DNA of 18,985 nt from Bacteroidales bacterium (GTDB lineage Bacteria > Bacteroidota > Bacteroidia > Bacteroidales > VadinHA17). Position 1 is the stretch's first letter. Each line of letters opens with the position of its first letter. The notes below the pieces were generated by a model. It had not been told where the DNA came from. It ran no database searches and worked only from the letters and a program-made list of their open reading frames with translations. The stretch lies in assembly GCA_003162595.1 (NCBI GenBank), contig PMNJ01000242.1, positions 3,013-21,997 on the forward strand, read 5' to 3'. Below are positions 1 through 7,568 of this stretch, piece by piece. The translations under genes were made by a program, and so were the position numbers.

Positions 1-72
1 ATGGTTGCTGAAAGTGGTTTTTTTATTAACTTTACAATCCGTAAATTGAATTAATTATAAATATATAACTAT
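1..72. other. Left-edge non-coding stretch upstream of ssb
   Basis: No gene can be supported here. The first frame is open from the window edge to a TAA at 52-54, so the last 17 codons of an upstream gene could lie here, but this is too short to identify. The stretch is very AT-rich. It also holds a weak match to the Bacteroidota promoter consensus (GTTG at 4-7, 19 bases, TAACTTTA at 27-34; 10 of 12 fixed positions), which would place transcription of ssb about 30 bases before its ATG. These two readings compete, and neither is firm. Confidence 0.3.
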
Positions 73-621
73 ATGTCTATCAATAAAGTTATACTTGTAG
101 GTAATGTTGGAAAAGATCCTGTCGTACGTTATTTTGATAAAGGGGTTGCCAAAGCGACATTCCCGCTTGCTACAAGCGAGACCTACACAAATCAACAAGG
201 CGAAACAATAACTTCGACTGAATGGCATAATATTGTTTTATGGCGTGCCCTGGCTGAAGTTGCCGAAAAAACCATTAAAAAAGGTTCTCAGGTATATATT
301 GTCGGAAAAATAAAAACCAGATCGTATGTAGATAAAGATGGAGTTAACAAGTACATAACTGAAATACTTGCAGATACTCTCCTGTTGCTTGAGAAGAAAC
401 AAGCATCCGGCACTACATCAGCGCAAACAGAAAGTTTAAAGGGTGAAGCACACGATAAAGGAATCTCAGGTTCAGTGGTAAATGACCCGCCCGCTCCATA
501 TCAGCCGGCCAATGAAAGCAATAACAAAAACTGGTCGGACAAAACCAATCTAACCGACGATGATTTTGGTGTTGACAGCAAACCCGGAAACGCGCAGAAT
601 GAAGATGATCTGCCTTTTTAG
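73..621 (+). CDS. ssb: Single-stranded DNA-binding protein
   Basis: This protein coats single-stranded DNA during replication, recombination and repair and recruits partner proteins through its C-terminal tip. The 182-residue product opens with the classic SSB start (MSINKVILVGNVGKDP) and carries an OB fold over about residues 1-106, including the aromatic positions W51 and W58 of the DNA-binding face and the conserved TEWHNIVLW block. A Gly/Pro/Asn-rich disordered linker follows (about 110-170). The protein ends in the acidic tip DDLPF, the family's partner-binding motif. Length is typical. It is the first gene of a plus-strand run and is followed after 23 bases by gldE. In Bacteroidota ssb commonly sits next to gldE, which supports the assignment. 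Confidence 0.96.
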   Translation: MSINKVILVGNVGKDPVVRYFDKGVAKATFPLATSETYTNQQGETITSTEWHNIVLWRALAEVAEKTIKKGSQVYIVGKIKTRSYVDKDGVNKYITEILADTLLLLEKKQASGTTSAQTESLKGEAHDKGISGSVVNDPPAPYQPANESNNKNWSDKTNLTDDDFGVDSKPGNAQNEDDLPF

Positions 622-644
622 ATAGTTTTATTAATAGAAACCAG

Positions 645-1988
645 TTGGAACCGGATTATCCGCTATCTTGCTTAATGCTACTTTCAGGTATTGGTATAAA
701 TACTCCTGATTTTAAAATAGTTATTGGCCTATTAGTAATCATTATCCTTCTCATTGGATCTGCCCTGATGTCTGCCTCTGAAGTCGCATTTTTCTCTTTA
801 GGACCTGAGGACCTTGAAAACCTGAAGACAAACAAAGACAAAAAATCGAAGACAGTCCTGAAACTGTACAGCAACCCCGAAAAACTTCTGAGCACAGTGC
901 TGGTTGCAAATAATACGGTCAATATAGCAATAGTGCTACTGGCTGCATTTCTCAGCCTTAGAATTTTTAATTTCAGCTCGGAACCTGTTCTTGGATTTAT
1001 AATTAACGTTGTAATCATAACTTTTTTACTGCTTTTTTTTGGCGAAGTGATGCCAAAGGTTTATGCTTCAAGAAATCATATTTCAATTGCCCTGTTTATG
1101 GCCTACCCGTTAACTGTACTGGAAAAGGTCTTTAAACCTATTACATCTTTGCTTATCTTCTCTTCCTCATTCGTGAAGAAAAGAACAGGAACACGGCGAT
1201 CGAACATCAGCATGGATGACCTTTCCGATGCTCTTGAAATGACATCTGAAGACTTTACTGAAGATGAAAAAATACTTAAAGGAATCGTCAATTTCGGGAA
1301 TATCAATGTCAGCGCCATAATGTGCTCAAGGACAGATGTAACTGCAATTGATATCAAATATGGATTTGATAAAATAGTTCCCATAATAATTAATTCAGGT
1401 TTTTCGAGAATCCCGGTCTATTCAGGTTCATTCGATTCTGTTAAAGGAATCCTCTATGCCAAAGATGTTCTTCCTTATACAAATAATCCGGGAAGTTTTA
1501 AATGGCAGGCTCTGCTGCGGCCACCATATTTCGTACCTGAAACAAAAAAGATAAATGATTTACTTAAAGAGTTTCAGACAAAGAAGATCCATATGGCTGT
1601 TGTTATCGATGAATATGGAGGCACTTCGGGGATAGTAACACTAGAAGATATTTTGGAAGAAATTGTTGGCGAGATAACTGATGAAAGCGATGAAGATCAG
1701 TTATTATTCCGTAAACTGGATGAAAATACATATATCTTTGAAGCCAAGATCCTCCTGAATGATTTCTGTAAGGTACTCGACATCGACGAGAAACTTTTCG
1801 AAGAAGTCAGAGGAGAGTCAGAAACACTAGCCGGACTTATTCTTGAACTGACCGGTGAAATTCCACAGAAGGACCAGATAATCAAATACGGGGATTTTAT
1901 TTTCAGGATCGAATCTGCCGATAGAAGAAGAATAAAGGAGATCCGTGTCAAAATAGATAAAAATAATGGGGAAAATAAGAAGGACTAG
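645..1988 (+). CDS. gldE: GldE, gliding-motility-associated CNNM/CBS/CorC membrane protein
   Basis: The product is an inner-membrane protein of the CNNM/CorC (HlyC) superfamily, called GldE in Bacteroidota and linked genetically to GldD and to gliding/type IX secretion; its molecular role is not settled. A DUF21 membrane domain spans about residues 24-190, with hydrophobic segments near 24-43, 82-105, 115-133 and 146-172 and the motifs SASEVAFFSL (43-52) and GEVMPKVYA (133-141). A CBS pair follows (about 222-340), ending in the signature VVIDEYGGTSGIVTLEDI (319-336), then a CorC/HlyC C-terminal domain (about 350-435). The start at 645 is a TTG; it was chosen because GldE proteins usually begin with a short Met-acidic-Pro-Asp leader, as here. 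An ATG at 675 (residue 11) is the alternative. The 3' end overlaps gldD by 23 bases. Confidence 0.92.
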   Translation: MEPDYPLSCLMLLSGIGINTPDFKIVIGLLVIIILLIGSALMSASEVAFFSLGPEDLENLKTNKDKKSKTVLKLYSNPEKLLSTVLVANNTVNIAIVLLAAFLSLRIFNFSSEPVLGFIINVVIITFLLLFFGEVMPKVYASRNHISIALFMAYPLTVLEKVFKPITSLLIFSSSFVKKRTGTRRSNISMDDLSDALEMTSEDFTEDEKILKGIVNFGNINVSAIMCSRTDVTAIDIKYGFDKIVPIIINSGFSRIPVYSGSFDSVKGILYAKDVLPYTNNPGSFKWQALLRPPYFVPETKKINDLLKEFQTKKIHMAVVIDEYGGTSGIVTLEDILEEIVGEITDESDEDQLLFRKLDENTYIFEAKILLNDFCKVLDIDEKLFEEVRGESETLAGLILELTGEIPQKDQIIKYGDFIFRIESADRRRIKEIRVKIDKNNGENKKD

Positions 1989-2568
1989 AATCCTGACACT
2001 ATTGATCTTCTTGGGTGCTTCTTTTGGTTGCAGTCATATTCCTGTTCCAAAACCCAGGGGCCATTTCAGGATTGATCTCCCTGTTCATAAATATGTTCAG
2101 TTCAATGAGCAGACCGGAAAAAACCTCAAAATTCCGGTATCATTTGAGTATCCGGCATACGGAAATCTTACTTTTCAGGGAGAAAAGGGGTCTGACCCAG
2201 GCTGGTTTAATATCGAATTCCCCTCTTATAAAGCTAAAATATATCTGACATACAAGGACGTTAAGAATGATCTGGATAGCCTTCTCGATCAGAGCTATGA
2301 CCTTAACGTAAAATATCATGTATCAAAAGCTGATGCAATTAAAGAGAATGTAGTCAGCAATATTGATAACAAAGTATATGGAATTATATATGATCTGAAA
2401 GGGAATACCGCATCGGCCGTTGAGTTTTATGTTACCGACAGCCTGAGTCATTACCTGAGAGGATCTCTTTATTTCGCCTCTGAGCCAAATGCGGATTCAC
2501 TTGCTCCGGTAATTGATTTTTTCAGAGAGGATATTATGCACCTGGTTGAAACTCTGAAGTGGAAATAA
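1966..2568 (+). CDS. gldD: GldD, gliding motility lipoprotein
   Basis: GldD is a Bacteroidota lipoprotein required for gliding motility and type IX secretion in Flavobacterium johnsoniae. The 200-residue product has a lipoprotein signal: a basic N terminus (KIRRTR), a hydrophobic core, and a lipobox ending at Cys22 (SFGC). Just after the anchor comes PKPRGHFRIDLP, the typical GldD N-terminal block. The rest is a soluble domain of about 165 residues. After the lipidated Cys the sequence is SHIPV, with no acidic surface-export signal, so retention facing the periplasm is expected. Its ATG lies inside the end of gldE (23-base overlap), which suggests translational coupling and joint production of the two Gld proteins. 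Confidence 0.92.
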   Translation: MGKIRRTRILTLLIFLGASFGCSHIPVPKPRGHFRIDLPVHKYVQFNEQTGKNLKIPVSFEYPAYGNLTFQGEKGSDPGWFNIEFPSYKAKIYLTYKDVKNDLDSLLDQSYDLNVKYHVSKADAIKENVVSNIDNKVYGIIYDLKGNTASAVEFYVTDSLSHYLRGSLYFASEPNADSLAPVIDFFREDIMHLVETLKWK

Positions 2569-2584
2569 CAACTAATAGCTTCCA

Positions 2585-3232
2585 ATGGGTTGTATTACAA
2601 AACATTATCTTAACGAGTTCTCCATCCTGGGTGTATGGAAAATAGAAGAGGATCTGAATACTCTTCTGGAACTTGTTTTACTTGATAATGATGAAAAGAA
2701 GAAATATAAAGGATTCAGCAGTAGCTCACGGAAACTTGAATTTCTGAGTGTGAGGGCATTACTCTCTGAACTGATAGGAAGTGATACCAAGATTGTTTAT
2801 AATAAGAATAACAAGCCATTCCTGAATGATGGCTCGAGGTTTATAAGTATTTCACACTCGCATAAACTAACAGCAATCCTGCTAAGTACAAATGAGAAGG
2901 TTGGCATAGACCTCGAGTATATGAGTTCAAACATAGGAGCGTTTGCATTTAAATTCATTAACAGAAAGGAAAAAGTCACAAAAGAACAGGAAGAACGCAG
3001 GTATCACCTCTATATTCACTGGTGTGCAAAAGAAGCTCTTTATAAAATATGCGACAAAGAGGGCATAAGCATAAGAAACAATATCACAATTGATCCTTTC
3101 ATAGTCAGGGAATCAGGAGAGATCACGGGACACGTTCGCACCAGTAAAATAAATGAATCATTTGAACTGTTCTATTCAAAGTACGATAACTACGCTATTG
3201 TCTGGACAAAAAAAAATTATGAAAGCAGATAA
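2585..3232 (+). CDS. 4'-phosphopantetheinyl transferase (Sfp/AcpT type)
   Basis: This enzyme family moves the 4'-phosphopantetheine arm of coenzyme A onto a conserved serine of carrier proteins used in fatty-acid, polyketide or peptide synthesis. The 215-residue product shows the hallmark order: KPFL (77-80) and the ISISHS block around His91; VGIDLE (106-111) with Mg-binding Asp109 and Glu111; and WCAKEALYK (146-154) with the catalytic Lys/Glu pair K149/E150. The gene starts 16 bases after gldD and its last 14 bases overlap the GGGP synthase gene, so it belongs to the same run. No carrier protein or synthase cluster is visible nearby, so the target could be the housekeeping acyl carrier protein or one elsewhere in the genome. 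Confidence 0.9.
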   Translation: MGCITKHYLNEFSILGVWKIEEDLNTLLELVLLDNDEKKKYKGFSSSSRKLEFLSVRALLSELIGSDTKIVYNKNNKPFLNDGSRFISISHSHKLTAILLSTNEKVGIDLEYMSSNIGAFAFKFINRKEKVTKEQEERRYHLYIHWCAKEALYKICDKEGISIRNNITIDPFIVRESGEITGHVRTSKINESFELFYSKYDNYAIVWTKKNYESR

Positions 3233-3944
3233 TTTCCCTGTTAAAAAGAGTATTGCGCTGCTGCTTGACCCTGATAAGGCCAAAGGAGATTCACTTCGGA
3301 ACATTCTTAAAACTGCAGTAAAGAGCAAAACTGACTATATTTTTGCCGGTGGCAGTCTGACATTTACCAGTATTGATAATCTGATAAACGAAATAAGGAA
3401 GTTTTGTTCAATTCCTGTAATACTTTTCCCCGGGAACCTTCTTCAGCTTACTCTTGAAGCAGATGTAATCCTACTTCTATCGCTTATTTCAGGCAGGAAT
3501 CCCGAATTACTCATTGGAAATCATGTAATTGCAGCGCCTCATCTGAAAAATGTCAGGGAGAAACTTGTATCAGTCGGATATATACTTATCAGTAGCGGAA
3601 AAACGACATCTGTCGAGTATATAAGTCAGACCCAGGCAATTCCGTGCAATAAACCTGAAATTGCTGTGGCTACTGCCCTGGCCGGGGAAATGCTTGGTCT
3701 GCAGATGATATATCTCGAGGCAGGTAGTGGAGCAACAAACCCGGTTCCTGTCAACCTTGTCAAAGCAGTCAGCCAAAATATTTCTATTCCATTGGCTGTT
3801 GGCGGGGGAATAAAAAATGCAGTTGAAGTCGAAGAGCTTTTTAATTCCGGCGCTGATCTTATTATTTTAGGTAATGGCTGTGAAAAAAATCCGGAGTTAC
3901 TTACAGAAGCATGCGGTATAAGGGATAAATTCAAAAGTCTTTAA
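3219..3944 (+). CDS. Geranylgeranylglyceryl phosphate synthase family protein (PcrB-like)
   Basis: The family joins a polyprenyl diphosphate to sn-glycerol-1-phosphate, the first ether bond of archaeal-type lipids; bacterial members exist in Firmicutes (PcrB, heptaprenyl) and Bacteroidota (geranylgeranyl). The 241-residue TIM-barrel product shows ALLLDPDKAKGD (13-24, Mg-binding DPDK), AGGSLT (43-48), ILFPGN (68-73), LISGRNP (89-95), YLEAGSGA (165-172), AVGGGIKNAVE (193-203) and GADLIILGNG (211-220), the expected phosphate-binding loops in order. I place the start at the ATG at 3219 because the family begins a few residues before the LLLDPDK strand; upstream in-frame codons to 3153 lie wholly inside the preceding gene. 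The 14-base overlap with the transferase gene suggests coupling. Product chain length cannot be read from sequence alone. Confidence 0.9.
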   Translation: MKADNFPVKKSIALLLDPDKAKGDSLRNILKTAVKSKTDYIFAGGSLTFTSIDNLINEIRKFCSIPVILFPGNLLQLTLEADVILLLSLISGRNPELLIGNHVIAAPHLKNVREKLVSVGYILISSGKTTSVEYISQTQAIPCNKPEIAVATALAGEMLGLQMIYLEAGSGATNPVPVNLVKAVSQNISIPLAVGGGIKNAVEVEELFNSGADLIILGNGCEKNPELLTEACGIRDKFKSL

Positions 3945-3946
3945 CC

Positions 3947-3980
3947 TTTCGGCCCCCCAACCCCCCTAAAGGGGGGCTAA
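3947..3980 (+). repeat. GC-rich palindromic intergenic element, copy 1
   Basis: A perfect 6-bp stem with a 4-base loop, CCCCCCTAAAGGGGGG (3961-3976), is preceded by TTTCGGCCCCCCAA. It lies 2 bases after the GGGP synthase stop, between convergent genes. The same layout (T-run, GCCCC, then a CCCCTAAAGGGG core) recurs at 8751-8794 and, inverted, at 8843-8872. It stands out sharply from the AT-rich surroundings. It can fold on either strand and may stop or insulate transcription from both sides, although there is no clear T-tract directly after the stem. Confidence 0.75.
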
Positions 3981-4019
3981 CTCGCGTTTTAAATCTTTGA
4001 TTTCAAATGGCCTCAAATA

Positions 4020-4073
4020 ATTTTGGGGCTACTTATTATTATAAATTACGGCGCGAAGGCAAACCCCGAAAAT
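4020..4073 (-). terminator. Weak candidate stem-loop after the phosphatase-like gene
   Basis: ATTTTGGGG at 4020-4028 can pair with CCCCGAAAAT at 4064-4073, giving nine pairs with one bulged base and a loop of about 35 bases. It lies just beyond the stop of the minus-strand phosphatase-like gene. The long loop makes it a poor intrinsic terminator; it may simply be a remnant of the neighbouring palindromic element. Confidence 0.2.
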
Positions 4074-4086
4074 GAATAATCAGATT

Positions 4087-5736
4087 TTATCTGAATAACT
4101 CAAACATCGGTTCCCCGGTACATGCATTAGGATATGGAACCTTACACAGTATGGATAGCGTAGCGGCAATATCAGTTATATTAACCTGCCGGGTCACCGT
4201 CGCCCTGTTAACTGTCCACCCATACCAGATCAAAGGAACATGCGAATCATATTCATAGGGCGAATTATGATTTGTAACAAAATCAGTTGCTTTCTCTACC
4301 CAGCCTGGATTTAAAATAACAATAACATCTCCTGATCTCTGAGGACTGAAGTTATTGATGATTCTTTTAAGATTACCATTTCCAAAGTCATTAGCCTCAA
4401 AAGCAGAATAAGGATAGGCAGCTTCTACACCTGTAAACTGAACAAGGAAACGGGCAACTTTCTTTTGTACATCATCGAGTGAGAGACGTGCGTCTTCAAT
4501 CAGAGTCCTGTTGAGAAAAATCTGCCTTTCGGAATAACCTTTTACCCAGTCTCCCTCTCCATAAATTGCATTCAAATAGCTCCTCAGCAGCTGCAAAGCC
4601 TGATTCTGCTGAAAATATCCTGAAGGTATCCTGCTTTTTTCCAGGACTGCAGGAATCTCTGAAATTCCGTGAGCTGCAGTAAAGTATATAAGGACGTTTT
4701 TCTTACCGATACTATCATTTAAAAAGTTGAGAAGGTTTTTTATATCATCATCAAGTCGTAAAATGGCATCCCCCATCTCCACTGAAGACGGACCGAATCT
4801 ATGGCCAATATAATCTGTAGCAGAATAGCAGATTGAAAGATAATCTGTCACATCATCCTTACCCAGACGTTCGTTTTGTATAAGTCTGATGGCAAAGTTG
4901 GTTGTAAGAGAATTACCGAATGGGGTCTCCCTCAGCAAAGAGTAGTCATTTTTGGAATTAAACATGTTCTTTGATCTCAACTTTTTCAGATCGTACGGGA
5001 AATAATTGATGTTGTTGAACCCGATTTCGAAACTGTTGGAATCGGGAAGACAATCAGCATAATCCTTGGCAGGTCTTAACAGGTTCCAGGTAGAATTCAG
5101 GTATGTATCTGAAAACTTCATAGCATTAAAGTCATTAACCCAAACGGGAAGAGCATCAACATAATAAGAACTTGACATCCATGTTCCGGTGGTATTATCG
5201 AACCAGTAAGCTGCATTTGCTGCATGACCGGCGGAGAATATTGCTGAACTTTCTCTTAAACCGACTCCAAAAACTTTAGCTTTTTTGTTTGTTGCTATTT
5301 CAAGCTCATCAGAAAATGTTGATACCAGTAAGTTTACCGGGGAATGTAACCCTGATTCAAAACTCCCTCCTATCGAATTGACACTTACATCTTTAGTACA
5401 ATTAATGAGTTCATTCTTAAGCGGGGCGTACCAGTCATCTGACGTTATTCCATGAAATGAGGGCTCTGCTCCTGTTGCTATTGTCGCATGCCCCGGAGCG
5501 GATTGAGTAAGCAAATATTCATAAGATGCATTTTTAAAGTATGTTCCCTCATTAATAAGTTTTTTTATTCCATTTTCACATAGCTTGTCATGGAACTTTT
5601 CAAGCTGATTGTAGTTCAGCTCCTCTACAACAATCCCTATTACAAGTTTCGGTTTGTCAGGAGGAAGATAAGCTCCCTGACCAACCAATTTTACAAAAAC
5701 AAAAATCAAAATAATAATAGTTGAAAATCTTTTCAT
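4087..5736 (-). CDS. Secreted alkaline phosphatase superfamily protein, PafA-like, with altered active site
   Basis: The 549-residue product resembles the PafA branch of the alkaline phosphatase superfamily, periplasmic two-zinc phosphomonoesterases. A signal peptide covers about residues 1-20. Family blocks are clear: SAPGHATIATG (79-89), SFHGITSDDWY (93-103), SAGHAANAAYWFD (168-180), SATDYIGHRFGP (305-316) and YDSHVP (496-501). Compared with PafA as I know it, the metal ligands Asp (here D308), His (H312), His (H356) and His (H499) are kept, but the first Asp ligand is Glu38, the Asp of the usual TADHG motif is Ala355 (TAAHG), and the Thr nucleophile is Ser79. The phosphate-contacting Asn, Lys and Arg are Asp100, Arg161 and Ser163. 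It may act on another substrate, use fewer metals, or be inactive. A promoter lies at 5820-5850, and the start is preceded by AGGAG, unusual for this phylum. Confidence 0.88.
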   Translation of the reverse strand: MKRFSTIIILIFVFVKLVGQGAYLPPDKPKLVIGIVVEELNYNQLEKFHDKLCENGIKKLINEGTYFKNASYEYLLTQSAPGHATIATGAEPSFHGITSDDWYAPLKNELINCTKDVSVNSIGGSFESGLHSPVNLLVSTFSDELEIATNKKAKVFGVGLRESSAIFSAGHAANAAYWFDNTTGTWMSSSYYVDALPVWVNDFNAMKFSDTYLNSTWNLLRPAKDYADCLPDSNSFEIGFNNINYFPYDLKKLRSKNMFNSKNDYSLLRETPFGNSLTTNFAIRLIQNERLGKDDVTDYLSICYSATDYIGHRFGPSSVEMGDAILRLDDDIKNLLNFLNDSIGKKNVLIYFTAAHGISEIPAVLEKSRIPSGYFQQNQALQLLRSYLNAIYGEGDWVKGYSERQIFLNRTLIEDARLSLDDVQKKVARFLVQFTGVEAAYPYSAFEANDFGNGNLKRIINNFSPQRSGDVIVILNPGWVEKATDFVTNHNSPYEYDSHVPLIWYGWTVNRATVTRQVNITDIAATLSILCKVPYPNACTGEPMFELFR

Positions 5737-5819
5737 AATTAACTCCTGATTCTTAATGTATTAAAGACAGATTCACCAAAGGATGATAAAACAACTTCCC
5801 CTGATATAAAAGTAAGGTG

Positions 5820-5850
5820 CAAAAATAGTTGATTTAATTACAGTGGCAAA
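5820..5850 (-). promoter_or_regulatory. Bacteroidota-type promoter for the PafA-like gene
   Basis: Read on the minus strand this is TTTG (5850-5847), 19 bases, then TATTTTTG (5827-5820), a full match to the -33/-7 consensus TTTG-N19-TAnnTTTG. It lies in the 124-base gap between the peptidase stop and the phosphatase-like start, and predicts a leader of about 75 bases. It implies that the phosphatase-like gene can be transcribed separately from the ychF-peptidase genes upstream. Confidence 0.6.
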
Positions 5851-5860
5851 TGGGAAGTGA

Positions 5861-7561
5861 TTATTTAATAACCACGATCCTGCCATGGAAAGAGGCTTCT
5901 GTGACTGAGCTTGTGAAGACAATCGTATAAGTACCTGCAGATAAATATTTTGTGTCAATAATTACCGGTATCCCATGAACAACCTCAGTGTTGTAATCAG
6001 CCACCAATTTGCCTGCCTGATTTATAATCCTGAGATTCATCCGACCTACCGTTTTATCGGGTAGTATTATATTAATAAAATCTGTTGCCGGGTTAGGATA
6101 AATAAGCAAATGAGCGATTGAGTTAATTGGCTCAATACCACTTGTTATTGTTGACATGTCAACAATTAAATCAGTCTTCTGGCCGGAATATACTATGGCA
6201 TTAATTGTTGTATCACGATAACCGGCAGCAGAAAATGTCAGGTTCCAGGAACCGGGACTTAGAAACCTCACAAAATTCCCTGAAAGCGTATCGGAATAAA
6301 CCTGAGAACTATCTTTGTCATGACCATTAATAAAAACTTCTGCAGATAGAGGATTATGTGAGTTTACATCACGGACGAGCCCATGAATCCCATATAAAGC
6401 ATTTTCAAGATAACCGAATAATGAATGCCAGTTATTCTGCCAGAGAAGTGGTAACTGTGGAGCCGGTGTAATAAACTGATCATCAAGCTCAACTGTCACC
6501 TCCCTTCCATGTAACTCCCAGGTCTCAAAATCCTGTCTTCCTCCATAAACTATATACCAATCGGCTCCACGGGTAACCCCGTTGTCGAGGAAATTCATGT
6601 ATTCCGGTCCTGCATATACATGGGCAGTATCGGCATAGGACCGGCTGATGGCATTGAACCAGGAATCATCTGCATGAAACTTCGAAAACCACCTGTCCCA
6701 GGGATAATTAACGACCTCTGAACCTGAATGAAAGTTTGCCGAGAGAACAAACTTGTGCTTCCTTAAAAATTTTATCATATCAAGAGTTTCCTTCTGTTTC
6801 ACAGTGTTGGGAGTGAATGGATCAGGAAAATTACGGTTAAGATCATATCCGTTTGCATTATAACGGGTGGGGGAGTTTATTACATTGCCATTATTGTAAG
6901 TACCGTCGGGATTAGCAAGTGGATTTATCCAAATTTCAAGATTATCAATGAGATTTTTTACCCGGTCGCTCAATGAATAATTTTTAAGAAGATAATCTGC
7001 AAGATGAAGCATCAGAATATAACCACCAGTTTCATCGCCATGCATTGTTGAAGTGTAAAAGACTGAAGGTTTGTCACCATCAATAGCGGGATTATCAGAA
7101 ATTTTAAGAGCAAGAATTAATTTCCCGTTTATGCTTGTCCCGATTGTATCGAGGCGACATAAAGAAGGATAAAGAGTTTTAAAACTTTGCATTATGGAAT
7201 CGTACTGAGTGTACGTTGGATAATAATCCCAATCCATAGCCTTATTTAAATCAGGAGCTGATATTATACCCTTGGGAGCAACTTTATCTACTATCTGATA
7301 ATCATATTTTTGTAGAATAAACCATTCAACAGTCAGAGGTGACAGACTTATATGCACAATTTTATCTTTCACTGATAAAATTGAAACATTAGTTGTAAGT
7401 AATTCGATGGATTTTATATCGGAATATGGAAGTGTAACTTCAGCCTGTCCCTCCTGCCTAATAATCAGGCGGAGTTTGTTATCAGGAGTTATTATCTGGG
7501 AAAAACAGCTCAGCCCGGAGAATACAGATAAAAACATCAATATCAGGAACCGCCTAATCAT
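5861..7561 (-). CDS. Secreted M14 zinc carboxypeptidase with type IX C-terminal sorting domain
   Basis: This is a metallocarboxypeptidase that should be exported through Sec and then the type IX secretion system to the surface or medium. A signal peptide covers about residues 1-21. After an N-terminal region of about 90 residues, the M14 domain (about 115-385) shows zinc ligands H174 and E177 in TMHGDETGG, the NPLANPDG block (213-220), the substrate-binding NR pair (N242, R243 in YDLNRNFP), the third zinc ligand H278 (ANFHSG) and catalytic E358 (REVTVELD). A carboxypeptidase-regulatory-like beta sandwich follows (about 391-470). The last ~80 residues are a type A sorting domain, with LLIYPNPATDFINI (485-498) and LSAGTYTIVF (540-549), ending in VVIK. 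The start lies 7 bases after the ychF stop, so the two are probably co-transcribed. Confidence 0.93.
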   Translation of the reverse strand: MIRRFLILMFLSVFSGLSCFSQIITPDNKLRLIIRQEGQAEVTLPYSDIKSIELLTTNVSILSVKDKIVHISLSPLTVEWFILQKYDYQIVDKVAPKGIISAPDLNKAMDWDYYPTYTQYDSIMQSFKTLYPSLCRLDTIGTSINGKLILALKISDNPAIDGDKPSVFYTSTMHGDETGGYILMLHLADYLLKNYSLSDRVKNLIDNLEIWINPLANPDGTYNNGNVINSPTRYNANGYDLNRNFPDPFTPNTVKQKETLDMIKFLRKHKFVLSANFHSGSEVVNYPWDRWFSKFHADDSWFNAISRSYADTAHVYAGPEYMNFLDNGVTRGADWYIVYGGRQDFETWELHGREVTVELDDQFITPAPQLPLLWQNNWHSLFGYLENALYGIHGLVRDVNSHNPLSAEVFINGHDKDSSQVYSDTLSGNFVRFLSPGSWNLTFSAAGYRDTTINAIVYSGQKTDLIVDMSTITSGIEPINSIAHLLIYPNPATDFINIILPDKTVGRMNLRIINQAGKLVADYNTEVVHGIPVIIDTKYLSAGTYTIVFTSSVTEASFHGRIVVIK

Positions 7562-7568
7562 AAGGACT

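Noticed and set aside
656..1018. Open frame of 120 codons antisense to gldE
   Set aside because: It mirrors the membrane domain of gldE and shows no independent start signal or family motif.
3153..3218. Upstream start for the GGGP synthase at 3153
   Set aside because: The added 22 residues lie within the phosphopantetheinyl transferase gene in another frame and precede the usual family start; the ATG at 3219 gives the typical length.
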